Below are positions 40,301-51,899 of a stretch of 64,000 nt of DNA, piece after piece. The stretch is taken from NCBI RefSeq assembly GCF_000499845.2, contig NC_023751.2, positions 36,197,309 to 36,261,308 on the forward strand. The letters run 5' to 3'. The DNA is from Phaseolus vulgaris. Lineage: Eukaryota > Streptophyta > Magnoliopsida > Fabales > Fabaceae. The notes beneath the pieces were generated by a model. The model searched no databases. It was not told the origin of the DNA and was given only the letters and a program-made list of their open reading frames with translations. Each line of letters opens with the position of its first letter. The stretch's first letter is position 1. The position numbers and the translations under genes were made by a program.

Positions 40301-42083
40301 TAACTTTCCATATTTATGTCAACAAAGTTAGCTCAAGTTTCTAGTAAGCTCTTGTGTTTTTTTTCATCTGGGGTAAACTTAACTGTCAACAGTTACTAGC
40401 ACAATTAATGGAATGTGATATTTATTAAGAGGGAAAGGGTGAATTGTGGGGAGTTAAAGGGATCTTATTGTAAGAAGGGGTAGGCAACCAACCTTGGAGG
40501 TTTAAACCTTCCATGAATTGAAGGGGGATAGAGAAAATAAATGAAGTGTGAAGTGGGAGAATAATTTGGGAGAAGTGGTGGGTTCCTGTGCAAATTATTT
40601 AATAATGAGACACGAATTGGGAACCGGTGGGTCAAACTTTTCACTTTCAATGAAAGGAACAGCTGATAAACCTTTGCAGGGAGAAATGGATAAAAAAGAG
40701 AGCTTCCATTAATGGGAAAGAAACCGAAACCAAAAAGGGGAATCAAGGAAGACATGGTGAACCCTTATGGAAACCATGTATAAATATGCATAAACATAGA
40801 TATGGGGAAACACCAAATAGAATGAGACAATATTGGTGAGTTCAACCAGGCAATTACTCACCCAAAGCAAGGACTTCTTTATGTTTATGTTTAGACAACA
40901 AAACTCAATTGTTGTGTTTTTTTTTAGATTATAAAAGTGGGGAAAAGAATCTAGCAGAAGGAACCCTGTAATGTAACCCCATTGACCACTCATTGGAAAA
41001 AACCATTCAAAAGTGAAATTGCATGAACAAAGTTAAACTGATAATTAATCTCACTCAATTTGATAGCTTTTTTAGTTCTCCTTAAGCCGGAAAGGAAAAT
41101 TTAAGCTCAGTCTTGTTCTTAATTTGTTTTTCCAAGATTATTACAAGATTCTAAGAAAAGGGATTTGAGGGAAAATGTTGAAGAGTACAAGAAGAGCATC
41201 TTTGTGTGACCATATTAATTCATGGAAAATGCTGTGAAATTCATCTGAAATAAGCAGCTGATTGATGGAACCAACTTTATCAGTGTTCAGAGAATTTTTT
41301 TTTAAAATAAAAGAGAAATGAAACCAGAAGGTGATGCTAGGTAGGTAAAATGCATATCCTCCAAAGTTGCATGTGAGAGAAAACAGAAGGAAATAAGGTG
41401 ACAAAAAAGCGGTCTTCAAAGAGAGAATTTCGATAAAAACCTGAGAGATCCAGCTGCATCTGAATTGAAAAAGTTCAAAAGTTGAAAGGCAAAAACTCCC
41501 AAAATAGGAAAGAGTAAAAAGAAGGAGCTCAGAAGAAAATTCTAGAAAAAGGACCAACTAGCTAGGAACAGGTAAAAGTCCAGGTGTTTCCAAATACCCA
41601 TCAAACAATTGGAGGAGGCAGAAAAAGAGTGAACTTGGACAGAAAAACAGCATCACGTGAAGAATCTGCACTTGCCCTTTTGAAATTTGAAGGCAGACAA
41701 GGTGAAAGGCAGAAGAAAAGAGGAAGAGGGCACCATGGTAGGATAAAAAATGGTAGCTTTTTTGGATTGGAATGAAAAGGAGAAGAGAAAAAAAAAAAAA
41801 GAGAATTGAGTACAGAATTGGCATGTAGCATGGTAGTAATAGAATAATATAATACCTGGAGTAGAGGGTGAGAACGGTGGGAAGAGAGGCAGTGGGGGCA
41901 GATGCTAAGGCAACAGTGCAAGCAAAAGACGTTCTTCTCGTTCTTCCTTCGATCCTCGTGGACCCCACAAGCACCAAAGAATGTCTCAGCCATCAACCTC
42001 TCTAGCCATGCAGGTTTCTCATTCATGTCTCCCCCACCACACCCTCTTGATGTTGAGATCATGTCTCTCTTCTCTCTCACCAT
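37354..42083 (-). CDS. PLATZ: PLATZ-family zinc-binding transcription factor
   Basis: Plant-specific AT-rich-sequence- and zinc-binding protein, a nuclear DNA-binding regulator. Coding exons (minus): 42083-41856, 40237-40163, 39914-39774, 37659-37354; 750 bases, 249 aa, all GT-AG. The start is the ATG at 42083 (MVREKRD); a longer reading would begin at a TTG. The first zinc region has C39-x2-H42, C54-x2-C57, C62-x2-C65 and H69-x2-H72. The second has C129-x2-C132-x10-C143-x3-C147. Family blocks KPAWLERL, KNEKNVFC, SICPHC, RRYVYHDVIRLDDLEKL, YTINSAKVIFLNQRPQ, FHFCSLSCK and VDYMVYAGESLS are all present, and the C-terminus has the usual RRKGAPHRAPLS tail. Introns 1 and 3 are long (1617 and 2114 bases). 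It appears intact; which PLATZ subgroup cannot be said without a tree. Confidence 0.95.
37788..37868. repeat. short duplicated block in PLATZ intron 3
   Basis: The unit 'aaaacttcaactgtctatcc' occurs twice (about 37792 and 37849), and 'atccgatacaactaactta' occurs twice between, giving a small interleaved tandem duplication ending in the palindrome CCGCGG. Confidence 0.7.
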
Positions 42084-42340
42084 TTTCTTCAAATTCAACC
42101 TCTCTCTCTTCTCTCTTCTTCTCTCTGAATGAATGAAAAGCCTTGGATGATGGATATTTATGAGTTGAGCCCTCTCTCTCTGCCTCTGCTAGCAGCTAGC
42201 TACTTGCTTATGTCAACTGCTTGATGTTGATTTCTTTCTTTTTGATTTATTTTTTATATGGTGAAGAGAAGAGAAGAGAACCCTAGTGAAAGCAGAAAAG
42301 CATGAGATTATTCTGGTGTATTTATAGAAGAGGTGAGATA
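42084..42340 (-). promoter_or_regulatory. PLATZ leader and core promoter
   Basis: On the minus strand a TATAAATA box lies at 42326-42319, about 235 bases before the start codon, which would put transcription start near 42290. The last 50 bases of the leader are a (GA)-rich microsatellite-like tract (about 42092-42130). Confidence 0.5.
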
Positions 42341-42599
42341 ATAAAAAAGGATTATGAGAATGGAGAGAGAGAGTGAGAGAAATGAATGGTGTGGTGGAAA
42401 GAGCAGAGTGGTTTTAATGGCGGGAAGACAGCCCACCAATGTGTACTGTCTGTGCATAATACTAACAATTTTGGCCTCAGTCATATCTGAGCACTCTCCA
42501 CTATCACATATCCCTCATTTATTAAGCTCTTCACTTTTTCATTTGACCAAATGTCCTTACCACTTTGTAACTAAATAGTATGTTTCTATAAATACTCAC

Positions 42600-43699
42600 A
42601 TAAAACACTTTTTTTTTTTTATTTATTCTTCTTCAACTAATGTAAATCCACTCAACCCTTCTACATTATTTACCACTGCAATCATTTTTTATTCAAATTC
42701 AACAATTTTACCAAAGTTTAATATGTAATAGCTCTAAACTAGTATTTTTTTATTGTATATTTATTAAAATAATATTTTCTTTATTTATTACCTTATTCAA
42801 AATTATCATAAATATTTCTTATCAAATCAATCAGTGTCAAATTTTAGTTTTTCTGAAATTGATTGCCCATAAGTTTAACTAATTATTTTTTTAATAAAAT
42901 TAACCATCGATGAATTAAAATTAAAAAGCACAGCAGTTTTTTTTTATTTCCTCCTATGTGGATGGATTTTGTACAAAGAAAATGGTGATGCAAATATAGC
43001 CATTTAACCGACATGGGATATTTATATATGTTAAAATGGATGAATAAACATAATAGAGTGAACTATTTCATATGAGACGAAAATTTCGATGATCATTTAA
43101 AAAAAATATTATCGTACATTTCATTCGATATTTTAATCTCAATTTCGTTCATAAAGAAAAGGGAAAGTTTTAACAATGTCTTAAAATAAAATTGAAGTGC
43201 AAGGCTCTAGTTATAAAATAGATAAAATTAAAATATAGATTATTTATTTATAAAAGCGTACAGTTTTACGCATTAGTTAATATTTAATATAAAACTGAAG
43301 TTTAAGTATTTATATATACACGTAAGGACAATAAAGAAATAATTAAATTATGATTCGTATACAGTTGAAAAAGTGTAAATCAAGCTCTTCATTCTAGAAT
43401 CATTAACTAAAAAATATTTACATCTCACTTAGATGCTTGTAACGAGTACCTATTTTCTTATATTTTTCTTGGGTAAGTAAAATTTAGGAAAATTAATTTA
43501 TAAAGAGTTTAACTTTTATCTTTTTCAGTATAAATGTTTTTCCATTGTTCATTTTATTGGTGTAATTATGTGTTGGGTTAGCTTAAACAATTCAATCAAC
43601 AAAATCCAAACCACACACAAAAAATTAGTTCTATATTTACATGTCTACTCAAATTAAATTTTCTTGAGTATTTGAGGGAAATTCTTTCGGTTACTACAT
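42600..43699. other. intergenic, no gene recognised
   Basis: AT-rich upstream flank of the PLATZ gene. No open frame of interest and no repeat I could classify. Confidence 0.4.
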
Positions 43700-43874
43700 T
43701 ACTACAAGAAAATCATTAAATATAAACTAATTTTAAAGATAAAAAATAATTAGTTGTTACATTGACTAAATTAGAAATCATTTTAAATATTAAAAAAATA
43801 TTGATTTTTAAATTAGTTTTTATTATTGATAAGTAGTTTTTAAATTGGTGTCTAATTAGCTATCAACGTTTTAA

Positions 43875-44477
43875 GGCAGTTTCTTCCTGCACCATATTAT
43901 TTTAAACATGTACCCAACATAAATTTTAAAATCCAATATTGTCCATAACTTTTTTTGAAATACTACAAAGGAGTATTATGTGCGTTTTGAAACCTTTATT
44001 TTTTTGAAATGCTACAGAGGAGTATTGTGTTAATGTGGTGTGGGTTTTGAATGGAAGTGGTGGTGGTGTAGTGAGTTGCAACAGTGACAATAGTGTAGTG
44101 AATTTCTTTTGTAACAGTGGCAATGGTGCTCACTTCTCCTTCTCTCTATGCAACCATCTTCCTCTTTGCTGCTGCTACCTTGCAACAAGCTTAATGGTTC
44201 ATACAGTGTTCAGTGCTAATGGGTTGGGTGCAAATACAGTGTTGTTGGGGTGTAGGTTTGTATGGTTCATACAGTGTTCATTGCTAATGGGTTGGGTGCA
44301 AATACAGTGTTGTTGAGGTGTAGGGTTTTATGGTTCATATAGTGTTCATTGTTAATGGGTTGGGTGCAAATACAATGTTGTTGGGTGTAGGATTTTATAT
44401 CATTAAGGACAAATAAGTCTTTTAAAATAATATTATTGAGTGCAGTCTTAATTGATATGGTGCATGAAGAATCTGCC
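43875..44477. mobile_element. non-autonomous Mutator-like element (MULE), 603 bp
   Basis: The ends are inverted: left GGCAGTTTCTTCCTGCACCA, right (reversed) GGCAGATTCTTCATGCACCA. An exact 9-bp direct repeat ACGTTTTAA flanks it (43866-43874 and 44478-44486), and removing it restores the host MITE sequence 'acgttttaa-taccaatta'. A 9-bp duplication is the Mutator hallmark. No transposase. The interior is GT-rich and carries two minisatellite-like repeats. Confidence 0.9.
44194..44397. repeat. 3 x 68-bp tandem repeat inside the MULE
   Basis: Three head-to-tail units starting 'atggttcatacagtgttca' at 44194, 44262 and 44330, period 68, with few mismatches (the third is one base shorter). A second small direct repeat in the same element, 'gaaatRctacaRaggagtat', is at 43957 and 44006. 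Confidence 0.92.
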
Positions 44478-44617
44478 ACGTTTTAAATACCAATTATTTA
44501 GATTCTATTATTGATAAATAGTTTCTAAATTTTGGTATCTAATTAGCTACCAAGATTTTAACATATCTCAAAGTATAATTAACAATTAAATTGTCTCCCA
44601 ATTCTAATATCATGTGA

Positions 44618-45141
44618 TACTACAATAAAATTATTAAATAAAAAATAATTTTAGAGACCAAAATAATTAGTTACTATTTCACTAAATTAGATACCATTTT
44701 ATACATTAAAAAAATTATTGGTATCTAAAGTAGTTTTATTATTAATACAAATTTATAAAATAGGTTCTAAATTAATATCTAACCTTTAGGTTTTAACTAC
44801 TTAATATTCTAACTTAATAGAGATCTGATACTGCCAATACAGTCTCACATCGCTCAGGAGTCGAGATCAAAGACAATTTATATATTATTTATTCCCTCAA
44901 TCTACCAAAATACCTTTTAAGGGCAAAAGTATGATGGAACCCCAATTTCCAAGGTGAACAATACTTCTGATGTCGTGATTGACTCTAAAGATGTTAGTTT
45001 TATAAATTATTTTATAAAATTTATTAAGCATAGAAACCATTTTGCATACCAATAATCTTTTAGTCTCTAAATTAATTAATATAATAATTAATTATTTTTT
45101 ATCTTTAAATTTAATTGATATTTAATAATTTTCTTATAGTA
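44618..45141. mobile_element. foldback CACTA-type MITE with internal insertion
   Basis: Left end 'tactacaataaaattattaa' and right end '...ataattttcttatagta' fit the family termini, and a perfect 3-bp target duplication TGA flanks it (44615-44617, 45142-45144). About 44823-44992 is foreign sequence starting 'agatctgatactgccaatac', with a 'tctcacatcgct' block resembling small retroelement LTRs; I could not classify it. Confidence 0.75.
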
Positions 45142-45149
45142 TGAGATAA

Positions 45150-46074
45150 CTTCTTCTACTTCCATATAGTTGTTGGTAAAATTGCACCCAACTAATAAAA
45201 ACTTCTATGACTTTTCACCATTTAATATATTCATCTTCTACGTCCCTTTGATAATTAGTATAAACGGTTCAAATATTCACACTAAGATATTGCTTCCCTA
45301 GTAAATATCATTCAATAATCATCCATTTATTAAAACTCAACTTGATTCATAACATAGTTAATTTTCACTACGCATAACAATAAAAACATAAAGTTCATAA
45401 ATATTTCATATGAAGGTTAAAATAAATTAAAAATTTACAAAACACATAGTCTTCAAAATCATAAGAATAAATAATTAAATTAAGTTTTTGAAGATTACCG
45501 TGTATAATAGATTTTGCAGAAAAAATATTTTGACTCAATTTTGTTAGGTGAAAATAATTTTGCATAATAAAATTACTGTTTCTATTTTTGTTGAGAAGTT
45601 CATGAAACTCATGTTCATTGCCTTTAATATACTTGAATGGTTTTAAGATGCTAAGAAGATGTAGAAAATTAACATGCAAAGTGGGGCATTCACCATTAAA
45701 ATCAACCCTATAATTTCTAATTCAAATCAAAACCAAGTCTCAACATGTACTCAAAACAATAACTTATATATCCTTTTAAATTCTTGCATACATAATTAAT
45801 CTAATTAAAATTAAGATTGGTTTCTATTACCTAAAATCACCTTAATATTCCAGAAATCTAAATATGAAAAAAAAACAGTAAAAAATCTCAGATATCCTTC
45901 TCATTTATTTTCAAAAGGACAAATCTAAGAAACAAATAAATATAACATGTATTATTTTTTCTAGTCTTATCATATATGCAACTATCCTACAATTACATGC
46001 ACCAAAACTGATAGATGAGAAAATTTAAAATTCTGAGAGAAAAAAACTAACTCAAAGAAAGTTTTTTTTAACAG
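45150..46074. other. intergenic, no gene recognised
   Basis: AT-rich, no gene or repeat assigned. The 94-residue open frame on the minus strand (45395-45679) has no recognisable features. Confidence 0.4.
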
Positions 46075-46460
46075 AACCACAAGAAAATTATGAAATATAA
46101 ACAAATTTTTAGAAAAAAATAATAATTAGTTGTTATAATGACTAAGTTAGAAACCATTTTAGAAATTAAAAAAAAAATTGATTTCTAAATTAGTTTTTAT
46201 TATTATTAAATGGTTTCTAAATTTATATCTAATTAGCAACCAATGTTTTTGCTACCAAATTTAGAAACTAAATAATTGGTAGTCAAAACTTGGTAGCTAA
46301 TTAGATACCAATTTAGAAACCATTTAACAATAATAAAAACTAATTTAGAAACCAATTTTTTTTAGTTTCTAAAATGGTTTCTAATGTAGTACCTATAACA
46401 ACTAATTATTTTTTATCTTTAAAATTAATTTTTTATTTCATGTTTTTTTTTTAATGAGTG
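46075..46460. mobile_element. foldback CACTA-type MITE, nearly full length
   Basis: Starts 'aaccacaagaaaattatgaa' and ends 'catgttttttttttaatgag'. The two arms are inverted copies meeting near 46262-46300, where 'ctaccaaatttagaaac' faces 'ttggtagtcaaaacttgg'. No target duplication recognised. Confidence 0.8.
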
Positions 46461-47061
46461 TAACACATATTTTCAACTATTTCCTAAAGTTGTAGTCTCA
46501 TGAAAAGAAGGAGAAACATTGTAAAGAATATCTAAAATGTAAAGAAAAGTTGGAAATAAGTAAAAGAATTTGTAATTTTACAAAAATAGAGGTAAATAAA
46601 AATGAAATTAGAATTTAACTTAAAACCATAATGATCATTTTCCATAACTTTAATTTTGTTTGATACTTATGTAAAATAAATCCTTAAATAAACACTTCAT
46701 TTTATTCCTTACCCATGTCAATTTTAATTTATACAGGTATATATTTAGTTTATTTTAATATCTATAACAAGATTAAAAATTACTACAAATTTTATTTAAG
46801 AACTAAAATGGTATGCTTTTAAATATAGAAATTGAGAGGTAAATATTTTATAAAAAAACAAGTTACTGTAAAATTTATTTAAGAAAACAGTTGGGTTACA
46901 TAAATCACGAAAGATTCCAAATTTCAATATTTACATTTTCATAAATTTTATTGACTAATATCTTATTCTAAACCAAGCCCCCAAAATGTAAATATAACAT
47001 GGGTTGGTTACCCTAAACAAATTTAAAGTCTCCATTAAAAATAATCTTATCATAACCTTAC

Positions 47062-47209
47062 ACTACAATAAACATAAAATAGAATTTAATTTTAGAAAAA
47101 AAAATAGTTGTTATAGTAGTTAAATTAAAAAAATATTTTTAAATTGGTATTTAATTAGCTACCAAGGTCTTATTACCAATTATTTAGTTTCTAAATACCA
47201 ATTTCATAA
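47062..47209. mobile_element. partial foldback CACTA-type MITE
   Basis: Only the left arm and centre remain: 'ctacaataaacataaaatag', then 'ttagttgttatagtagttaaa' without much of the middle, then 'attagctaccaaggtctta' and 'ccaattatttagtttctaaa'. Confidence 0.6.
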
Positions 47210-47219
47210 CATTTTTCCA

Positions 47220-47362
47220 AATAGACTTGAAATGATTCTGATACCATATTATGAAGTGAACTTTAAACATAACTCAACTTCATAAAATCGATTCATGAGA
47301 TTGAAGTTTACACTCACTTATATACAATGAATTATTCTCTGATCGATGTGAAATCTTTGAAA
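47220..47362 (-). mobile_element. decayed TRIM retroelement (PBS plus LTR)
   Basis: On the minus strand the sequence reads as a diverged copy of the TRIM at 59383-59726: an LTR at 47362-47247 running 'cgatgtg...' to 'atta', followed at 47246-47234 by TGGTATCAGAATC, a near-match to the tRNA-iMet primer-binding site. A much weaker second copy may lie at about 48135-48235. Confidence 0.65.
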
Positions 47363-49467
47363 GATTTAAGATTAATGGAGAAATATAAGATTAGATATTT
47401 AAGCTAATTTATTGTAGAGATGATATTTTGAAGATAGTGAAGAAAAGGTTATGGAGCAGTGTTGTAATGATTGGTTTTTGAGAGTAGATTGAATTTAGAA
47501 AAATAGAAAAGAAAGGAAGTACAGTTTCTTTTTTACCAATATACAGTAAATTGTGTTAAAAGGTATTTGGAAAATATGGCCTGTACTGTCCAATCAATCA
47601 TGTTGGTCAAATTTAAATCATATTTATTCAGTTACGTCAAAGAGTTCACATTCCTCTTGGCTGTTATCACGCAACTATCATCATTCAAAAATCATAATAA
47701 TATATATGTGGGGAATAACATACCACTTTATATCTAAAGTAAAATCAAAATCAAATATATATATTCATACTTCACCTTATTCACCTTACTTCTAATTCAA
47801 AAAAACTATACACCACTATGGGTTTAAATACATTAAATTTGAGATTTAGTATAAAAGATAGCACTCTATAGTTATTTTTATTTTGTAAAATATCTATCTT
47901 ATAATTTATTATTAAAAAATAATATAATTCAATCTTATAAAATCATCTTATAAAGATTTGTATTCATTTAGGTAGTATGAAATGTCTTAATTTTTTGTTG
48001 ATGTAAAATCTTTTATACATTCTCCACGTTGAAATTATCAATTTATGCATGCGAATATACATTGTAGGTAATTTGATAACAATACGATATCCTAATAAAA
48101 TAAACAAACTTCTTAAGATAAAATCTAAATAACTTTGACATCATATTAAAAAGTGAATTTTAAATCTAATCAAATTTTATAAAATCAATTTATAAGATAA
48201 AATTTACATTCATTTATATATTATAAAATGTCTTAATTTTTTTTCCTTATTTTAGCGATGAAGGTGTTTTAATTATTAACAAAAAAAAACACACTAATGT
48301 TATAATATAAGTAAGTATAGATGACTAAATAAAATAAAATACGTACTTCAGGTGTACTCAATCCATTTATAGAACTCACAGTTCTCTACATCAACCTTAG
48401 ATAAAGGTTTAAAAAACAAAACATCTTACAGATAGTCTAAACATATTATAAAGAAAGATAAAGACCAATGCTCGATACTCCCATACAGAACCACAACCAT
48501 TACCCAACAAACCATAATTCTCTACGCCCCCAACAAACCATTTTTTTCCATATGAAAGAATTACATTGTGTATAATGATCATATATTGTAATAGTTTCTT
48601 ACATAATATGTGTGTTTGGTTGTAACTTTAACTTTTTTGTAGGATGATTATAACTCTATATTAAACAAATTCAAAGATGATGATGTTATAAACTTAGAAT
48701 TGCCTAGATTATGTACCAGTGAATTCAAAACGAGATATTTTTGTCCTCATTATTCTAATGATGTAATGGCATAATGAAGACATAAACAGTGTATGAAGCT
48801 TAGGTTTGTGTTTGTCTCTAGCTCTACCTAGGTTTGTAGCTTGGTCATATGACCAAAGCCTCCTTCATTTGTAGCTATTCTAAACAGTAGTATTCATGGT
48901 CTGTTCCTCACCTCCTCCATTTGTTTATTATGGATTTTTAGCAGAAGACACGTACATAATTGCAAATGCTGGAAGTATGTATATTTGCTTTTGTTTTTAA
49001 AATTCATCGAGATGCTAAAATGGTTGGTATTGTATTTATTGAATGACTCAAAACACCCAATTGTAGTCTTGCTGTCTACTAATTTTGGGAGATGTGTCTG
49101 ATTTTCAATTTCCAAATTCATCTTAGTGCTGCTGACATTTGTAAATTGCATATGGCAGAGTTTCAGGTGGAGAACATTCTCTAAACTAATGCTAGTGTTA
49201 CACTTATATTAAGCAAAAACACTTTCAACTTAGGTTTTGTAATCTTAATTAACACAGACACAGAAGAATGTGACAAAAAAGTGAGTCACAAGAATCCGAT
49301 GCTGACTAGAAAATTTCCCTTTATTCTTAACTTTTGACTCAGTTTTGAAAGTGTTTTTACTACAACACTTTGTTTACCTTCACTCATTAATCATCTTTTG
49401 TGTAATAAATTGCATAAAACCTGCACTTGGAAACGGAGATGTTGCTTTAAATTTTAAGTGATCACTC
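47363..49467. other. intergenic, no gene recognised
   Basis: AT-rich; apart from possible faint TRIM LTR traces (about 47925-47990 and 48135-48235, both ending 'aaatgtcttaatttttt') I can support nothing here. Confidence 0.35.
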
Positions 49468-49480
49468 AAGTTAGCTTAAT

Positions 49481-51014
49481 TGTGATGTGATGAAATATCC
49501 TTTCAAGTATCTTGGGATGCCTGTTGGGGGGTGCCACAAGAAGGAAGCATTTTGGGACGGGGTGGTTGAGAAGATAAAGGAAAGATTGGGAAGATGGAAA
49601 GGCAGAATTATTTCGATGGCAGGGAGGATTTGTCTGATTAAATCTGTTCTTTCAGCTATTCCTCTTTTCTATATGTCTTTGTTTAAAATTCTTGTTATTG
49701 TTATGAAGAAAATTGTGAAAATCCAAAGAAATTTTTTGTGGGGTTGGAGGTCAGGTGGGCGAAAGATTGTGTGGGTTTCTTGGGAGAAGGTGTGTGAGCC
49801 AAGATTGTGTGGGTTTCTTGGGTTTCTTGGTAGACTCCAAGTATGGGGGTTGGAGAAATTTGAAAGGGCCAAGATCAAACAAGATTGGGTCCCTTTGGTG
49901 GCGGGAGCTAAAGGAGATTTGGTCGATGAAGGAGTGGGGGGAAAAGTTTGATAATTGTTTAAGGTGGAAAGTTGGTAACGGGAAGGAAATTAGGTTTTTG
50001 GATGACAAATGGGTGGACAATTTAGAGCTGATATTTGTTGTGGGGTTTGGGAAGAAGGAGATTGGAGTTGGAAGTTGGGGTGGAGAAGAGATTTGTTTGA
50101 ATGGGAGAAGCCTTAGGTAGGCCAACTTTTTGATGAGATTAGAGGGTTGAGTCTTGTTCCAGATTTTGATGACTTCTGGGTTTGGAAAGATGGTGAGCCT
50201 CCTGTTTTTTCGGTTAAATCTGCCTATGGTGTTTTAAGGGGATATAGTGATGGGGAATTGTCAAATTTGTATAAATTTTTCTGGAGTATTAAGGCTTTAC
50301 CTACGGCCCAGGTTCTGGCGTGGAGGGTGTTGGAAAACAAGATTGCTACTAAAGTCAACTTGACACGACGTGGGGTGATGACTGACGTTTTAGTTTGTTG
50401 CTTTTGCAGGTTGAAGGAGGAATCTACTAGTAATTTACTCTTTGACTGTAGAATTGCTTGGCTCACTTGGGTTCAATGTTCCGTGTGGTTAGGAGTGTCG
50501 TCGGTCACTCCCATAAATCCATTTTGTAATACTAAAAAGTCTTTCAACTCTGTCTTGGAAAGCGTGTGGATCTCGATGATTGGAGAGATTTAGTGTCATA
50601 GGAACAAGGTTATTTTTAAAGGGGGTGTGGTGGATCATTCAAAAATCTTTACTTTGGCTCAATTGAAGGCTTGGTCCTGGGTAACTTCTAAAATACCCTC
50701 TGCTGCTTTTCCTTCTCTGATTGGTGTTTTCTTTTTATTTATTTTGTTGGATGATGGTGTCTGTGGGTTGTTGGGCTGGTAGTTGGGTTGGTGGCTAAGG
50801 CTTGTTGTTCTTTTGCTCCTTGATATGTTTGTAGTGAGTTTGTACTAGGTTGGTATTGTGCTAGTACGGGTTTTTAGTAGTAGATTAATATGAGCTCTTT
50901 CGTTGTGCTGATTTGGGTGACTTGAGAAACTGAATTATATTGTATAGGTATGTATAAGGGTTGAATCACCCCTTAAGTGATTCCTGTTATTCATTTCTTA
51001 TTGCTGATAAAAAA
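49481..51014 (+). mobile_element. 5'-truncated LINE (non-LTR retrotransposon)
   Basis: Encodes the last part of a plant LINE ORF2 after the RT core: KYPFKYLGMPVGG, RLGRWKGRIISMAGRICLIKSVLSA (as KG.ISMAGR..LI), IPLFYMSLFKI, QRNFLWG, then in a shifted frame SLWWREL and VGNGKEIRFLDDKW, then FSVKSAYG, LAWRVLENKIATKVNLTRRG and a cysteine block CCFC of the zf-RVT domain. At least two frame changes and an in-frame stop make it dead. It ends in 'ttgctgat' and eight A. Flanks 49468-49480 and 51015-51027 are direct repeats (AAGTTAGCTTAAT / AAGTTAGCTAAAT, 12 of 13 identical), the target duplication of target-primed reverse transcription. Confidence 0.9.
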
Positions 51015-51511
51015 AAGTTAGCTAAATAATATTTTCATATGCATGTACAAATATGTGCTTTGGATTAATTTTGATGGATACAAGATACAACAATTGCTTG
51101 GTCCTATAAAATAAATCAAGGTAGGTTATTTACTTAATTCTTAAAAAGTTTAAATCAGGTCTCTTTTTTAATTTAATGAATCAATATTTTCTGTTTGTAC
51201 TATTAATAAGTATTAAAATCTAAATACTTAGCAAATATATTATTGCACACAAAAAGTATGAAAAGTAGTGTGGATTAAATTATTGCATTTATCACATAAT
51301 TTGTAGTATTTATATTTCAAAATAAGAATGTATTTAAAAAGTTAATATTATAAAAGTATAATATTTTGTTTGGACTAAACTATTACGCTAAGCTTTTTCT
51401 TAACTTATATTATTGGGCCTTAATTTAATAATTTATATTATAATAATTGAAACTTAAATATGAATTAAATTATTGAAATTGATAGACTAAATTCATATAT
51501 TGTGTCTAACT

Positions 51512-51895
51512 CACTACAAGAAAATCATGAAATAAAAACCAATTTTTCGAGATCAAAATAATTAGTTACAATAGTAACTAAATTAGAGAATATTTTAAAA
51601 ACTAAAACAAATTTTGGTTTCTAAATTAGTTTATATTATTATTAAATATTTTCTAAATTGGTATCTAATTAGCAACCAAGGTTTTAACTACCAATTATTT
51701 AGTTTCTAAATTTGGTAGTAAAAATCTTGATTGCTAATTAGATACCAATTTAGATATTATTTAACAATAATAGAAACTAATTTAAAAGGCAATTTTTTTT
51801 TTTAATTTCTAAAATATTTTCTATTTTAGTTACTATTACAACTAATTATTTTGATTTTTAAAAATTAATTTTTATTTTATTATTTTCTTGTAGTG
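51512..51895. mobile_element. full-length foldback CACTA-type MITE, 384 bp
   Basis: The best-preserved single copy. It begins CACTACAAGAAAATCATGAA and ends in the inverted TTTTCTTGTAGTG. The two arms are inverted repeats over nearly their whole length with the centre near 51685-51735. The first 13 bases are identical to the remembered En/Spm terminal repeat. Flanking triplets are act and gct, not identical. Confidence 0.85.
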
Positions 51896-51899
51896 GCTT

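Larger units (their letters stand above)
43700..44565. mobile_element. foldback CACTA-type MITE, split by a MULE
   Basis: The left end begins (T)ACTACAAGAAAATCATTAAAT, matching the family terminus, and runs to 43874. The arm resumes at 44487 with 'taccaattatttag...ggtatctaattagctacc'. Between them sits a different element with its own TIRs and a 9-bp target duplication. The right terminus is missing. Confidence 0.8.

Noticed and set aside
40465..41977. Several 90-140 residue minus-strand open frames between PLATZ exons 1 and 2
   Set aside because: They lie in PLATZ intron 1 and have no family features; splice sites at 41855 and 40238 remove them.
44035..44316. 93-residue open frame with repeated VFSANGLGANTVL-type blocks
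   Set aside because: It is a by-product of the 68-bp tandem repeat inside the MULE.
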